NCBI GenBank assembly: GCA_002286855.1
Contig: NRSV01000145.1
Span: forward strand, 12,214 to 26,848
Source: Bipolaris cookei
Taxonomy: Eukaryota > Ascomycota > Dothideomycetes > Pleosporales > Pleosporaceae
DNA length: 14,635 bases
Direction: 5' to 3'
Each line of letters begins with the position of its first letter. The stretch's first letter is position 1. Positions 1-9,119 of this stretch are shown in pieces. The position numbers were made by a program, and so were the translations under genes. The notes under the pieces are model-generated. The model saw nothing but the letters and a program-made list of their open reading frames with translations. It was not told the origin of the DNA and made no database searches.

Positions 1-1233
1 TGTCACAAGATGCTAGGAGCACGAATCCAAAAGCTTTGGGAAGCGTTGGTGAATTGCTACGTACACTATCTGTGAAGACTCAAGACGTTGCGTAAGGAAT
101 CAGAACAGAAATTCGTCAACAGAATATATCATGGGTGGCTAGCGTACGTGTAGTACCTCGGTAGCACTCAGCCAATCAGCAGCAGAATCCAGGTGTTATG
201 GCAACCCGGTGGTTACCGTGACAGGCTCATAGCAAACGAAGCATTTTAGACAACGCTTGCATCGGTAGTTCCCGTCCGCTATGGCATGTCAACACTCGTG
301 TTTGCTCAAATTTTAAGCATGGTTTAGAAACAGAATAACTTACGTTCAGGGCGAATGACAAGTTGATTTGGACATGGTTGGCCCCTTAGGGAATCAGGCT
401 ACAAGGTCAGTTCCTTTCTTTTTCTTTGTAGTTTAGATCGAAAGATGGTAACAAATCACATACCAGAGGTAGATCTGGGGAAAGTGGAGCCATTCTGCTA
501 GCAGGCCGAGCTCCAAAGAAGGCAACCGGTGAAGAACGCAAGGGCGGTGAGGCAATGAACAGAAGGACATCTTAGCCTTGCAGAAAAGGTGCATGATATA
601 TGAGTGTCTTAGCCGCTCAAATGACTCTGGATTGTCTATTTGAAAACGCTTCAGAGAATGAAAGGCCACTGCTGTCTGGGAAGGGGCTCTAGCCAGGGTG
701 CCTGTCGATGGACGACGTGGACGGGAGCGTCGGTATGAGGCAAACCACGCGGCACGGCCCCGATAGCCTGACTGGGCGTTGAATACTGTGAGTTTGCACA
801 ATTCAACCACATAGCAGAATGTCTCATCGATGGACGGTTTCCCCGGATAAGCATGGCAGACTAGGTGATGCCAGGCTCTTCGCAGCTTACGAGGCGTGCA
901 GCGTAAAGGCCTCTTACTGAACGCTACGCCGATCAGATTCATGCAGGGCGGTACCGCGTGTTTGGTAAGGTGATGAAGCAATCAAGAAGTGACAAGCGCG
1001 GTAGTGATGCGTTTAAACCAAACCTAACCTTGATAGGCATGATCGCCTAATGTGGATGTAAAGTAATATCTGGAGTAATATCAACAGAGGCCATCCAAAC
1101 GTGCATGCATGATGCGACAGTGTCATGAGGAAACTGTCTTAAGGGTGTAGTTAGCGGACCTCTTGCGGTAAGCGCTATTTATCACGCCACGAGCACACCG
1201 CTTCGCTTGGTCTAGTTTCTTGTCAAAAAGCAA
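1..1233. other. No confident gene
   Basis: I see no recognisable gene here. The longest open frame is on the minus strand, 981 down to 433 (182 codons, rich in Arg, Ser, His and Cys). It has no recognisable domain, signal peptide or splice context, and its composition does not look clearly protein-coding, so it is not called. A pyrimidine-rich run ending in AG at about 411-430 resembles a plus-strand splice acceptor, but no exon can be tied to it. Small structures only: TAGGC...GCCTA around 1034-1050, and a short direct repeat of AGTAATATC around 1061-1081. Confidence 0.5.
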
Positions 1234-1281
1234 GCTAAGTCCTTTAGGGGACACCAGCTGGTGTCCCCTAAAGGACTTAGC
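1234..1281. repeat. Perfect 48-bp palindrome
   Basis: The 24 bases 1234-1257 are exactly the reverse complement of 1258-1281, with no spacer; the centre is CAGCTG. Each arm contains AAGTCCTTTAGGGGACACC. Beyond the perfect part, AGCAAG on the left (1229-1234) can pair with CTTGCT on the right (about 1289-1294) after an 8-base bulge, so the fold may be longer. It sits about 60 bp upstream of the likely start codon of the gene beginning at 1343. It could be two transposon ends joined head to head, or a hairpin or cruciform. No target duplication was identified. Confidence 0.95.
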
Positions 1282-2131
1282 GCTGTCCCTTGCTGCTGCA
1301 TATGCCATCCTCATTCAATGAATGAATTTTCCATTCCACACCATGTGCGACAAAGAAGAATTCGTTCGACTCAACGCCAAAATCAAAACTTACGAAGCGA
1401 AGCTCGATACTTACAGGAGGAAGATCGCCGAACTTGAGGGCAAACTTGAGGCCTACGAACAACAAAATACAATATACCCTACCGCTGAAGTTCCCGCGAG
1501 CGCTGTTTCCAAGGCTGCAGTTAACCACTGCAACCAGCTTCTTTCAAATCCTGTTTCACAACTCTCACCAACTCAGACTCGATGCTCTCCAAATCATCAA
1601 CAATCCCCAGATCTCGAAATTGTTCCTTATGAACCCGCGAAGTTGAACAACATTGGCAAAAGAGAGATCTTGATTGTGTGCCTCGACCGTCTCGCAAAAA
1701 GCACCAGCAGGCGCCACGGTGGATCGCAGCGGGGCAAAGAGTCATTGCTAACGTCAAGAAGGGCAAGTTTAGCGCGGAACGTTTTCGTTCGCAGAGCATT
1801 GAATCATCAGAGCTACAAGGTTCGTTATTTGAAAGGGGCAAAACATTGGCCGAAAGAGCAGCACACAATCTTCGAAATGCCACCTACGCAGCGACTAAGG
1901 CGCAAATGGAACTGTTCTTCTTTCTCTCCGCATTATGTGTGCTCGAAACTCATAGTACGTTGTCCTCAGATGAGATCGACAATATCATGATGGTGTTGGA
2001 AAGCCGAACCGACAACTACCGTCATCGTCGCTCCATTCTTCATGGGGCAAAGTGGTTCCACGATAAGGTGATAGTGAGATTATGCGAAAGAGGTTGGAAA
2101 CTTGGCCATGCCATCGCTGTCGTTGCTCTAA

Positions 2132-2180
2132 GTTGGCTCGCCCTCCCTGAAATGAGATGTAAAGCTGATAACATTTGTAG
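2132..2180 (+). other. Probable 49-nt intron in the TPR gene
   Basis: This GT-AG intron joins frame 1 (ending GHAIAVVAL) to frame 2 (SPDTPSQYEHV) with correct phase. The donor GTTGGC is weak, but the branch-like CTGATAAC and the acceptor TTTGTAG are good. Without splicing, frame 1 stops at 2188-2190. Other GT choices nearby, such as 2119, give the wrong phase. Confidence 0.5.
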
Positions 2181-2340
2181 GTTCTCCTGACACCCCGTCT
2201 CAGTATGAACACGTGCGCCATGATAAGAATGCCGATCGCCTCATACAGGCATTTGAAAACGTGAAGGATGACTCGAAGGAGGTCGAGTGCATTGGACTAC
2301 TCCTATTTCGATATGTTGAACTTTGGAATCCTTTTATTAG

Positions 2341-2390
2341 GTTAGTCAGAGCTTAGCAAAAAAGGAATGATGACATACTCAGACGTGTAG
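2341..2390 (+). other. Probable 50-nt intron in the TPR gene
   Basis: The donor is GTTAGT at 2341 and the acceptor GTGTAG ends at 2390. Splicing joins WNPFI-R in frame 2 to PGDILTHLYS in frame 1, which then stays open to 3066. Without splicing, frame 2 stops at 2354-2356. Length and donor are typical of filamentous ascomycetes. Confidence 0.65.
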
Positions 2391-3066
2391 GCCAGGCGAT
2401 ATTCTCACCCATCTTTATTCCGGTTCCCTTTCACCTAGCCCGACGATAACAAACCACGAATTGGACGCAGTTGGAAAGTACAACATGTTTGCACTTATTC
2501 ATCCAGAAGTGTCTCCGCCCACGTCGGCAACGTCCGCCCTACAGCAGCCCATAAGATCAACAGCAGAGAAATCCTATGATCTCTCAGTCTCATTGTTGTC
2601 CAATACATCTAAGTATCTTCTCGACATTCTGCACGTCCTCGCTCAATCAGCGCATGTTGAATACTCTTTGATACTGTACGCTGGTACCAAAAGGAAAAGA
2701 TGGACCCCTTCTGGAGAGCTTGAGGATTTCTCTATAAGAGACATAGGATTTAATCATGCGGATATCGAAATTTTGCGCGACGCTGAAAAGCTGGACCGTC
2801 GGCTCTGTGTATTGGAATCGAAGAGGCTCATCAAGCGATACGGTGGAAAAATCCATATACTCCACAATTTCGATATCGAATGGGCGCAATGGAGGCAGGC
2901 CGCGCCGCTCGTTTGTTTTTATCTCACAGGCTGTGAATATTCCAATCGATTTTCCGAAGTTGGGAACTGCGCTTTGCCGTCATTCCAAGGTTTCTTTCGA
3001 GCATACAAACAACAACCCGAAGACCAACGTTACTCAGTTAGAAATCTGATTCTGCCGGCACTTTTG

Positions 3067-3069
3067 TAA
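3067..3069 (+). other. In-frame TAA stop inside the TPR gene
   Basis: Frame 1 is open from 2391 to 3066, has this single TAA, and is open again from 3070 through the TPR module to 4164. The residues on both sides (LILPALL then ASKFSDLPWKKE) read as one continuous helical segment. CAA to TAA is a C-to-T change at CpA, the site preferred by repeat-induced point mutation (RIP). An intron starting at GTAAGC (3066) was tested: acceptors at 3103, 3117, 3121, 3130 and 3138 all give the wrong phase. Confidence 0.65.
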
Positions 3070-4164
3070 GCTTCCAAATTTTCGGATCTTCCTTGGAAGA
3101 AAGAATGCATCGACGAGATAGGTTCTGAAGATCTCCAGGCCATGGACCTCTACACGCACGCTTCCTTTGTCGTCAGGGAGGCATTTGTCCTAAGATCGGA
3201 AGGTCGCTGGGATGAGTCGTCTCTAGTCATTCGAGAACAGCTGTGTTCGATGAACACTAATGACCTTGATCCACGGCTCAACGCAGTACGTGGCCTCCTT
3301 GTCCACTCGCTTGCGTCGAATATGTGGGAGAGGGAGAAATTCGACGAAGCGGTCACTATCTGGGGACAATGGCAACCACCCAAGTACAGGGACATGACAC
3401 TTTTTGAAACCAGAGTGTCGACCAGAATACTGACGGGCACTGGAAAGGTAATGCTGCATCAAGGCAACTTCCAGGATGCAATGAGTAGCTTGGAATCGGC
3501 ATTACGTCAATACGATGAGGATGTTCACCCGCGCCTGGATGTTTTAGCGACCTTGACTGACGTATACTGCGAGCTTGGAAACCCCACAAAGGCGCTAGAA
3601 AAACTGAGACCGGTAATCAATCTTAGTAACGGCCAAACTAACAGATACTACAGAAACTGTTATGTATCTTGTGTTGAGGCGCTTATCTGGACGCATAACC
3701 ATGAGGAAGCTGAGAGGATACTCTTAGGCCTCAAGAAACACTTCGGAGAAAGCTCGCAACTTGACCGGCACAATCGAAGAAGATACATTAGGGTCTTGCT
3801 TCAGTTGGCACAGAACCTCCACCTTCGAGCTAAGAATCAACCACAATGGATGGAAACAGTTGTACGTTGGAGGGATGTCGTTGCATCTGTGGCAGAGTTT
3901 GATGAAATTTCTTGTTGGGACCTCGGCATGATATCTTTTTCGATGCATCACGCCAGTCTCCAGTCAGGCACTGAAAACAGCGAGTGGCTGGAACGAGGCA
4001 TTAACGAATTCAAAAAGAAAGGTCGTTTCTGGATGAGAGGTATGGCAACATATTGGGGTGGTTACATTTGCTCTCAGTTGCCATGTGTAGTTACCGCAGT
4101 TCGACCTATGATGCACAAGGATACCAGACTGGTTTGGCCAAGACGAACACCAGTGTTACGAACC
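3070..4164 (+). pseudogene. TPR-like module of the broken gene
   Basis: About 350 residues of helix-turn-helix pairs. TPR-like signatures are seen in sequence such as GKVMLHQGNFQDAMSSLESA and TDVYCELGNPTKALEKLRP, with the small/large residue spacing (G/A at 8, F/Y at 11, A at 20, P at 32) expected of TPR repeats. The module ends in FWMRGMATYW, after which conservation seems to fade into a Pro/Arg-rich tail. The internal ATG at 3142 lies after the TAA and is not a convincing separate start, because reading in the same frame extends back to 3070. The last four codons before the present stop at 4165 are LTR sequence. Confidence 0.65.
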
Positions 4165-4572
4165 TGAAGGGAGGAGGCACGGCGGTTAAGTTAAGGAGCA
4201 AGTCGACCCAGCCATATGTAACGCGGGGGCACGTATCACGTGACCTCCTCGGTGGCGCATGCCCGAGGAAAGGTCTTGGCAGACTCCTCGTACATAAGCC
4301 ACCGAGGAATAGTCCTCGCACATAAGCCACCGAGGAATACTCGGGCTCCTCTGACCGAGGGTTACGAGCATCAAAAGTATATAGTAATAGGCATCGAACC
4401 CCTAGGGCTCGATGTGTTCAACTTAAGTTACGAGTACAAGTACAATATACGAGTTACTTGCAGAAACACTGTTCATATCACCCTGTCACTTCATCCGCGA
4501 AAACCAACCCAAGAGTCTTGACACCAGAAGTCTTATATTACTTCCACTCAAGATCCTACTCTTAACAACCAG
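4149..4572 (+). mobile_element. Solo LTR (4154-4567) with 5-bp target duplication ACCAG
   Basis: The 414-bp LTR starts TGTTACG and ends CTTAACA, giving perfect 5-bp inverted ends (TGTTA/TAACA). It is flanked by ACCAG at 4149-4153 and 4568-4572. Inside are a TATATAG box at 4378-4384, a TCACGTGA palindrome near 4236, and a 28-bp tandem repeat. No gag-pol sequence or second LTR is in the window, so it is a solo LTR left by LTR-LTR recombination. Orientation is taken from the TATA box. The TGTTA...TAACA ends are common in fungal LTR retrotransposons; Gypsy is more likely than Copia, but this is not decided. Confidence 0.88.
4285..4340 (+). repeat. 28-bp tandem repeat x2 inside the solo LTR
   Basis: Units 4285-4312 and 4313-4340 differ only at positions 7 and 28 (TCCTCG[T/C]ACATAAGCC... 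and the final G/C). Each contains GCCACCGAGGA (4298-4308 and 4326-4336), which is the exact reverse complement of TCCTCGGTGGC at 4246-4256. Alternative stem-loops are therefore possible upstream of the TATA box. Confidence 0.9.
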
Positions 4573-4622
4573 ATACCATGCCGGACGACAAAACGCCCGA
4601 TCTGCCTGATACTTTAGACTAG

Positions 4623-5306
4623 TCATCCAATAGATCTAGTCACACTAAAGCACGTTGTGCCAGTCTCGAGCATTTAGGCCCATAGTAAGCTAGCTATCAA
4701 AATATGCTTGATAATTGACTAGCTGTAGCTTTTTATGAGCCTCTTCAACAAATGTTCTATGTGTCTTCGTCCTAGAAGCTTCAGTAGCTCTCCATTGTAT
4801 GTGTTGAGGTATAGAGCTTCGGCACGTCTCATTCTCGAAATTAGTCCTTTTTTCCTCAAGCTGTTGAATGACTTCAAAGTATTCCCCCATCCTAAATATG
4901 TGGAGGGCAAAAGAAGTGATAACGAAACAGTGCTGCATAAGTAGACAAATTACAAGACTAGTTAATCAGTTATTATAAATAAGCAGAAAGAGCTACGATG
5001 TTCCCCCAGCCTAGATCAAAGCGTTTTCTTATTTTCTAAGCTTTCCAGATCCATTGCACCAGAATGCCAGACGCAGATCACCAATCTATTGAAACAAGGG
5101 CTTGATATATTGTCAGTCAAAGAATAACAATAGTTAGAAAGATACAGGCTTCCTCCTTGCGAGGACACCGAAAATTACTGCACACTGAGCAGCAAATAAT
5201 GCGGACAGATTCCAAGTAAGTTTCACATTGTCAAGCAATATAATTCTATGCTGCACAACCCGAACATGAAAATAAGATTTCTAGACTGAAGAACATCTGC
5301 GTAGCG
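4623..5306. other. No confident gene; possible decayed coding remnant on the minus strand
   Basis: The only notable frame is on the minus strand, 4938-4690 (82 codons), with a charged helical stretch reading EYFEVIQQLEEKRTNFENE. A second overlapping minus frame (4910-4719) is also open. This might be a fragment of a decayed transposon or gene, but no family is recognised and no start or splice context supports it. The rest (4950-5306) is AT-rich without coding signal and would contain the 3' flank of the minus-strand gene ending at 5307. Confidence 0.4.
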
Positions 5307-7428
5307 TTAGGAGTGTTTCTTCAATGTGTGATAGCGCAGTTTCACTGCACCATGCGATCGACTAGGGAAGCGTTTATATATCTCTTCCCACTCCATGCCT
5401 TGTTTGTCCTTCAATGAGAGTAAACGAACTTCATCTGACTCTACCCACGGCTTGTGTGTTCGTTGGCTGTTTTTCTAATATCTTCCTCTTCATTCTCATC
5501 GTCTTTGTCCCAGCCGTCATTTGAGTGGTCCGTTTCGTGACTGCTCACTCGCTTCTCATTCAAGCTCCCGCCGTTATTGAGCTCTGCAGAACTGCCGTTA
5601 CACCGGTATCCCAGCAGCAATCATGAATCTGGCGATAACTGGGTCATACGGATGACTTTGCCTTGTTCGCCAATGACCTTGTGACCTAGGGACACTAGGT
5701 TGAGAGAATGATTTAGGTTGGGAAGATGCAATATTGCTGTTACGATCGAAGAGTCATTTGGAATAGGGCAAAGTGTTAGGTCGGTGATCTGACAAGAGTT
5801 GCTAGATCTCGATCCATAGTCGATATTATTTCCATCTTCGGCTGTCGTGCCTAGAGAATTCGATGCTGAGAGGTAACTTTGAAACCCTTTATCGGTCTTG
5901 AGCTGTTCCGATGTCGAACTTCGGTGTAGCTGGGTCAATCTCACTTGTTGTGGTGGCTTCGTATGTGCTGTATTGTAGTCCAATGATCTGAGAGCAGTGT
6001 TTGACTTCCCACGTCCCATCTCAGATGTCCAATCCCTGTGTCTAGGCCGTTGGGATCTCGATGAAGGGATGATACATGACCCATTGCGGCTAAGTTTCTT
6101 TTGGACAATTTCCCCAGTTTTCCTACCGCTACTGTGTCTATTCACCACATCCCTACCGGATTCTTCGCCAATGTCTTCTTCTGGCTCCAGTTCTTCGGAA
6201 AAGGCTGTAGATCGTCGTGCTTGTAGTAGCTGTTCAGTGGATCCCCGGACATAAGTGCCATCGCAATGTTCTGCACTGCAGAGATCAGTTGGAGGCAGGC
6301 CCAGACTTATGGTACAATACTCTTCATGGCCTGCACTTAATGAACTGGAAATAGAGCTGCCACGAGTACTAATACGGGAAGCTTGGTCGTAAGGATGCGG
6401 CAAGGGCGTTGGCTTAGGCATATATGTATGTTCGATTGTGGGGCTCTGTGCCTCTCGCTCAGCCATCTTTCGCTGCTTCGATGGACGACGACGATCAAGC
6501 TCTGTATCCGACACAGCGTTCGGCACTGCTTCTAGGATATTTATTCTTTCATCAGCAACCGAAGATTGATGCGATCGTTTTTGGCTGTTTGATGATCCAT
6601 TTACCACACTAGCGATGTCAGAGAACGTTTTGTCTTCCACCGATGGCCCTTATTTGACTGCGTCAACGTAGCTCCGTGTACTGATAAGACAATTCCACTC
6701 ACCATGGTAAGTACGTTCAATATCCTCTATAAAGAAATCGTACTGTACAGATGTATGGAGATCACCGCGCTGTTTGGCGTGGTCCCTGCCATTTGCAGTG
6801 GTAACATGCTGGCTTTTGTCTTGAGAATTGGGGGAACCGTTGTTGAGCTGAGACTTTGTAGCGTTGTTGTGATTACCGGTTGCGTCACTTTCGGTAACCG
6901 AATGTAAGTCTATCCGGTATCAGTGGAATCAGCACCACAATCAACTTGAGTACTTGCCATGACCGCCTCCATAAAACGACTCATTCAAGTCTAAACCTAA
7001 TATTGCGTGGTCCACAACTCTCTCATCGCACAACTCACGGCGAAGCTGATAGCGACTATCGCTCATTGCAAACTCAGGGATGCATGTCCTATGGTCTACT
7101 CCAAACAGATCGCACTTTTCTGAGTCAATGCCCTCAATATCTTCCACATGGCCTGTTGTCTGTACCTGGAGTGTCTGTTGAGGGACGGCGGAAAGGTTGC
7201 TTTCTAAATATAACTCAGTCCGCATTGGTTCGCTTACGCGACTAGGGATCAAGTATTACCTTGGAGTAGCAATCCTAAGGATTGTGTTGCTACTTCTCCA
7301 TGATTTCTGTAAACATTCTGTTCGATCTTCTTAGCCTTTGGCTTAGATTGCGTACGCTTGAGTAACGTAGGGTCGTAATGTCTGAACTCAGATGAAGTGT
7401 TCTGAGGAACTGAAGTAAAAGTAGCCAT
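5307..7428 (-). CDS. Multi-exon SANT/Myb-like domain protein; 3' end possibly broken
   Basis: Start ATG 7428-7426 has an ideal context (A at -3, GCT as second codon). Exon 1 is 7428-7260 (56 codons + 1 base), exon 2 7203-6964, exon 3 6909-6703, exon 4 from 6648; all phases match. The protein is long, hydrophilic and probably disordered (Ser, Arg, Gln and Glu rich) with an acidic stretch (WDKDDENEEED) near 5510-5480. The last segment, 5474-5310, reads KPWVESDEVRLL...MEWEEIYKRFPSRSHGAVKLRYHTLKK, a SANT/Myb-like DNA-binding helix set with W/W/Y core positions; its stop TAA is 5309-5307. Proteins of this shape (disordered body, C-terminal SANT) are common in ascomycetes and are presumed nuclear DNA-binding or chromatin factors. 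Problem: exon 4 meets TGA at 5623-5621 (547 aa if it ends there), and the SANT frame differs from the acidic frame. Introns 5649-5584 and 5548-5475 would fix both (605 aa); otherwise this is a pseudogene. Confidence 0.72.
5475..5649 (-). other. Ambiguous 3' section of the SANT gene: two introns or two mutations
   Basis: Splice reading: intron 5649-5584 (66 nt, donor GTATGA, acceptor TCTGCAG), short exon 5583-5549, then intron 5548-5475 (74 nt, donor GTGAGC, acceptor ATATTAG). Another option for the first is 5639-5592 (48 nt). Mutation reading: the sequence after TGA 5623-5621 stays in frame as LLLGYRCNGSSAELNNGG and then an acidic run, which looks like real coding sequence. That suggests a nonsense change at 5621 and an indel just before the SANT domain. 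The acidic run lies inside the proposed second intron, which weakens the splice reading. Confidence 0.5.
6649..6702 (-). other. Intron 3 of the SANT gene (54 nt)
   Basis: The donor GTGAGT is strong, the acceptor is CAAATAAG, and GTTGAC serves as a likely branch site. It joins ...DIERTYH-G to PSVEDKTFSD in phase 1. Confidence 0.85.
6910..6963 (-). other. Intron 2 of the SANT gene (54 nt)
   Basis: The donor is GTCATG, the acceptor is CGGATAG, and a branch-like CACTGATAC precedes it. It joins FYGG to DLHSVTESD in phase 1. The stronger-looking donor GTACTC ten bases downstream gives the wrong phase and an early stop. Unspliced, exon 2 would end at 6943-6941. Confidence 0.7.
7204..7259 (-). other. 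Intron 1 of the SANT gene (56 nt)
   Basis: Read on the minus strand, the donor GTAATA follows CAAG and the acceptor is TATTTAG, with a branch-like GGACTGAG about 18 nt before it. It joins LGLLLQ to ESNLSAVPQQ in phase. Without splicing the frame stops at once (TGA at about 7251-7249). Confidence 0.8.
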
Positions 7429-7437
7429 GATAGAATT

Positions 7438-7851
7438 TCAATGAAATCTAATTAACTCTGGCTGGAACAACAGTGCGGTATCCAAGAGTTTAAGTAGAAA
7501 ACCACTCGGTGAGCTAAGGACGTCCCTAAGTGAGCAAACATCTAGCTCGGAACGATAAATCGATTGCAGTAGGCTATCCTCGGTGTCCCCGGCGCGACCT
7601 TCTCCATTTAACGTTACCCTATTCTTGACTCGGCTGCTGCTGCAAAAGCTTCCAAGGGTTTGCATGAGTCCATGAGCGGGTCCATTCCTGGACGAACTAA
7701 TCACACCAGAGGGAGGGTTCGTGATATCTATTTGGCCGAAGGAGTGCAAGTGACGACGCTGGAAACCATAACTAAGACACAAGCATGTAGGCCATCCATT
7801 AGATAGCGCTCTAACTTCCGCTAAAACGGTGGTGGAGACAGCTGTACTCAT
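7438..7851 (-). CDS. Unrecognised 137-codon open frame just upstream of the SANT gene
   Basis: ATG 7851 (A at -3) to TGA 7440-7438, which lies 9 nt before the ATG of the SANT gene on the same strand. No domain, signal peptide or conserved motif is recognised; it is Ser/Leu rich. In a fungus such a position would make it a 5'-leader open frame, part of an unspliced upstream exon, or chance. Nothing in the sequence decides between these, so it is a weak call. Confidence 0.18.
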   Translation of the reverse strand: MSTAVSTTVLAEVRALSNGWPTCLCLSYGFQRRHLHSFGQIDITNPPSGVISSSRNGPAHGLMQTLGSFCSSSRVKNRVTLNGEGRAGDTEDSLLQSIYRSELDVCSLRDVLSSPSGFLLKLLDTALLFQPELIRFH

Positions 7852-7859
7852 CCTTCGTA

Positions 7860-9119
7860 GTCCATGCTAACTCGAATACGGACGCCGAGCTATTGACTGC
7901 AGGCGTCTACGCAAACACTCCCTGCTGGTCACACTGCAGCGTTACAAATGAGAGAAAAATCGTTTGACCGCCTCATCGCCAATAAACCTAGCTCTTGCAA
8001 AATGCGGATAACTAAGCTGAGATTGGCCAGCTTGTTGTGTAGAAGGACCGAAAGTTGAAGGAGGCAATGTTGGATGGCCGGAGCTGAGACATGAACGCCA
8101 TTGACCGGGAACTGTATCATTCTAGCCAGAGCAGGATGCGGTTAGGGTTCTGTTAACCTCTCACTTGCTACGCCAACAGCAATGCCGAACCGCCAGCAGG
8201 CTGTCTCCTGACCTCTGCCCCTTGTTTGTCGCACTGCAACAATGCAACACTACAGGCACTACGGACGTGCTATGCGTGGCGAAGTAATGTGGATCCCTGA
8301 GTGCAAGATTAGTGTTATATGCGAGTGAGAAATCATATCCGAGAAGGAAAGAGCCCGCTCAGGCATGACGCGTCCTAACAAGGTAAATCGAAGGGTGCGC
8401 TCCACCAAAGGAGCAAGGTGTGGGAGGCAGAGTAACCAAAGCTGAGATTATGGCATGGAATCTCATGCAAACTGCCTTAATCAAGCTATGCGTGAGGCTG
8501 TGCGTTGCAGAAGCACTGATGCTTCAGTGATCCAGAGAAAAAGGAGAAAGCAAATAGGTTAATCAATCCACTGCGTAAGTGACTGAACCTTGCGAGGGGC
8601 AAACGCTCCTCCTTCAACCGTGGATGTGCTCCGAATGAAGCCAGTGCAGCAACTATCGACGGAACCTAGACATAGTGGACGATAGGTATCCTGCTAGTAT
8701 GTTCATTGCTGTTGTTATGTGTTGCATGGCAGGGAGAAGTTCAGAGATGCGTGAATCGTCGGAGCCCAGCGTGTGCGAAGACCGGGGTAACCACACTCTA
8801 TCAGGACCGAAGAACTTTGAAAGAGGCGGGCAATCGAGAAAAAAGGGGCACTGTAGTAAGGCAGCCTGATTTCCCCGAGCTGGCAGCCGGGTGTAAGAAA
8901 ATTGCCGCTTGAAGAATGGTTTAGCCGTATGGGGAAGGGGTGGCGACTGGACGCAGAAGAGAGATTGTGAATAGAAGTGATGAGAGTAGAGAGTATTGGA
9001 CGAAGGAGTAGATAGAAGATGACGTTGGAAGAAGGCTCTTTATGACAGACGTTGGAGGTCAGTTTCCTGTTTGAGCGTAGTGCAAAAGCCGTACACGAGG
9101 CCCGGATTGCCCAAATAGG
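7860..9119. other. Gene-free stretch
   Basis: No supported gene. Open frames here are short or lack motifs; the largest is minus 9128-8715, 137 codons. On the minus strand, 9040-8930 is strongly CT-rich (plus strand AG-rich), as in fungal promoters and 5' leaders, but no coding exon follows it convincingly on the minus strand. A small hairpin GGTTA...TAACC lies at about 8139-8157. Confidence 0.5.

Larger units (their letters stand above)
1343..4622 (+). pseudogene. Broken TPR-repeat (NLR/STAND-like C-terminal) gene, interrupted by a solo LTR
   Basis: Likely start is ATG 1343, with A at -3 (CACACC before ATG); an ATG seven codons upstream at 1322 has a poor context. Parts in order: an N-terminal coiled coil, read as KEEFVRLNAKIKTYEAKLDT and onward to about residue 50; a low-complexity Ser/Gln/Pro linker; a helical middle (about 1633-2131) ending near a GAKWF...GW motif; SPSQY-type sequence after an intron; a winged-helix-like stretch (about 2740-2890); and a TPR-like module from about 3073 ending in GRFWMRGMATYW. 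The layout and the C-terminal FW..G..TYW motif recall TPR modules of large fungal NLR/STAND-like proteins; this is from memory of the family, and no nucleotide-binding motif (P-loop) was found. Lesions: a shift from frame 2 to frame 1 between about 1640 and 1690; an in-frame TAA at 3067-3069; a solo LTR at 4154-4567. Introns at 2132-2180 and 2341-2390 reconcile the other frame changes. It could also be two adjacent genes. Confidence 0.6.

Noticed and set aside
433..981. 182-codon minus-strand gene
   Set aside because: No motif, odd composition, no splice or start support; probably a chance open frame.
2756..3049. Alternative plus-strand frame 2 reading (containing FPKLGTALCRH)
   Set aside because: Frame 1 is continuous on both sides and reads into the TPR module with only one stop, which is simpler than two frame changes.
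2990..3070. 81-nt intron removing the TAA at 3067 (GTTTCT...GTAAG)
   Set aside because: The phase is correct, but it would also delete a segment that reads well as coding, and a TAAG acceptor without a pyrimidine tract is weak. Kept only as a check by RNA-seq.
4217..4230. LTR start at TGTAACGCGG
   Set aside because: The start at 4154 gives matching inverted ends and a perfect target duplication; this one gives neither.
4578..4622. Start of a retrotransposon gag gene (MPDDKTPDLP) after the LTR
   Set aside because: It lies outside the LTR and its target duplication, is only 14 codons long, and fits better as the displaced tail of the TPR gene.
8136..8146. Telomere repeat (GGTTAGGGTT)
   Set aside because: A single copy only; no tandem TTAGGG array.
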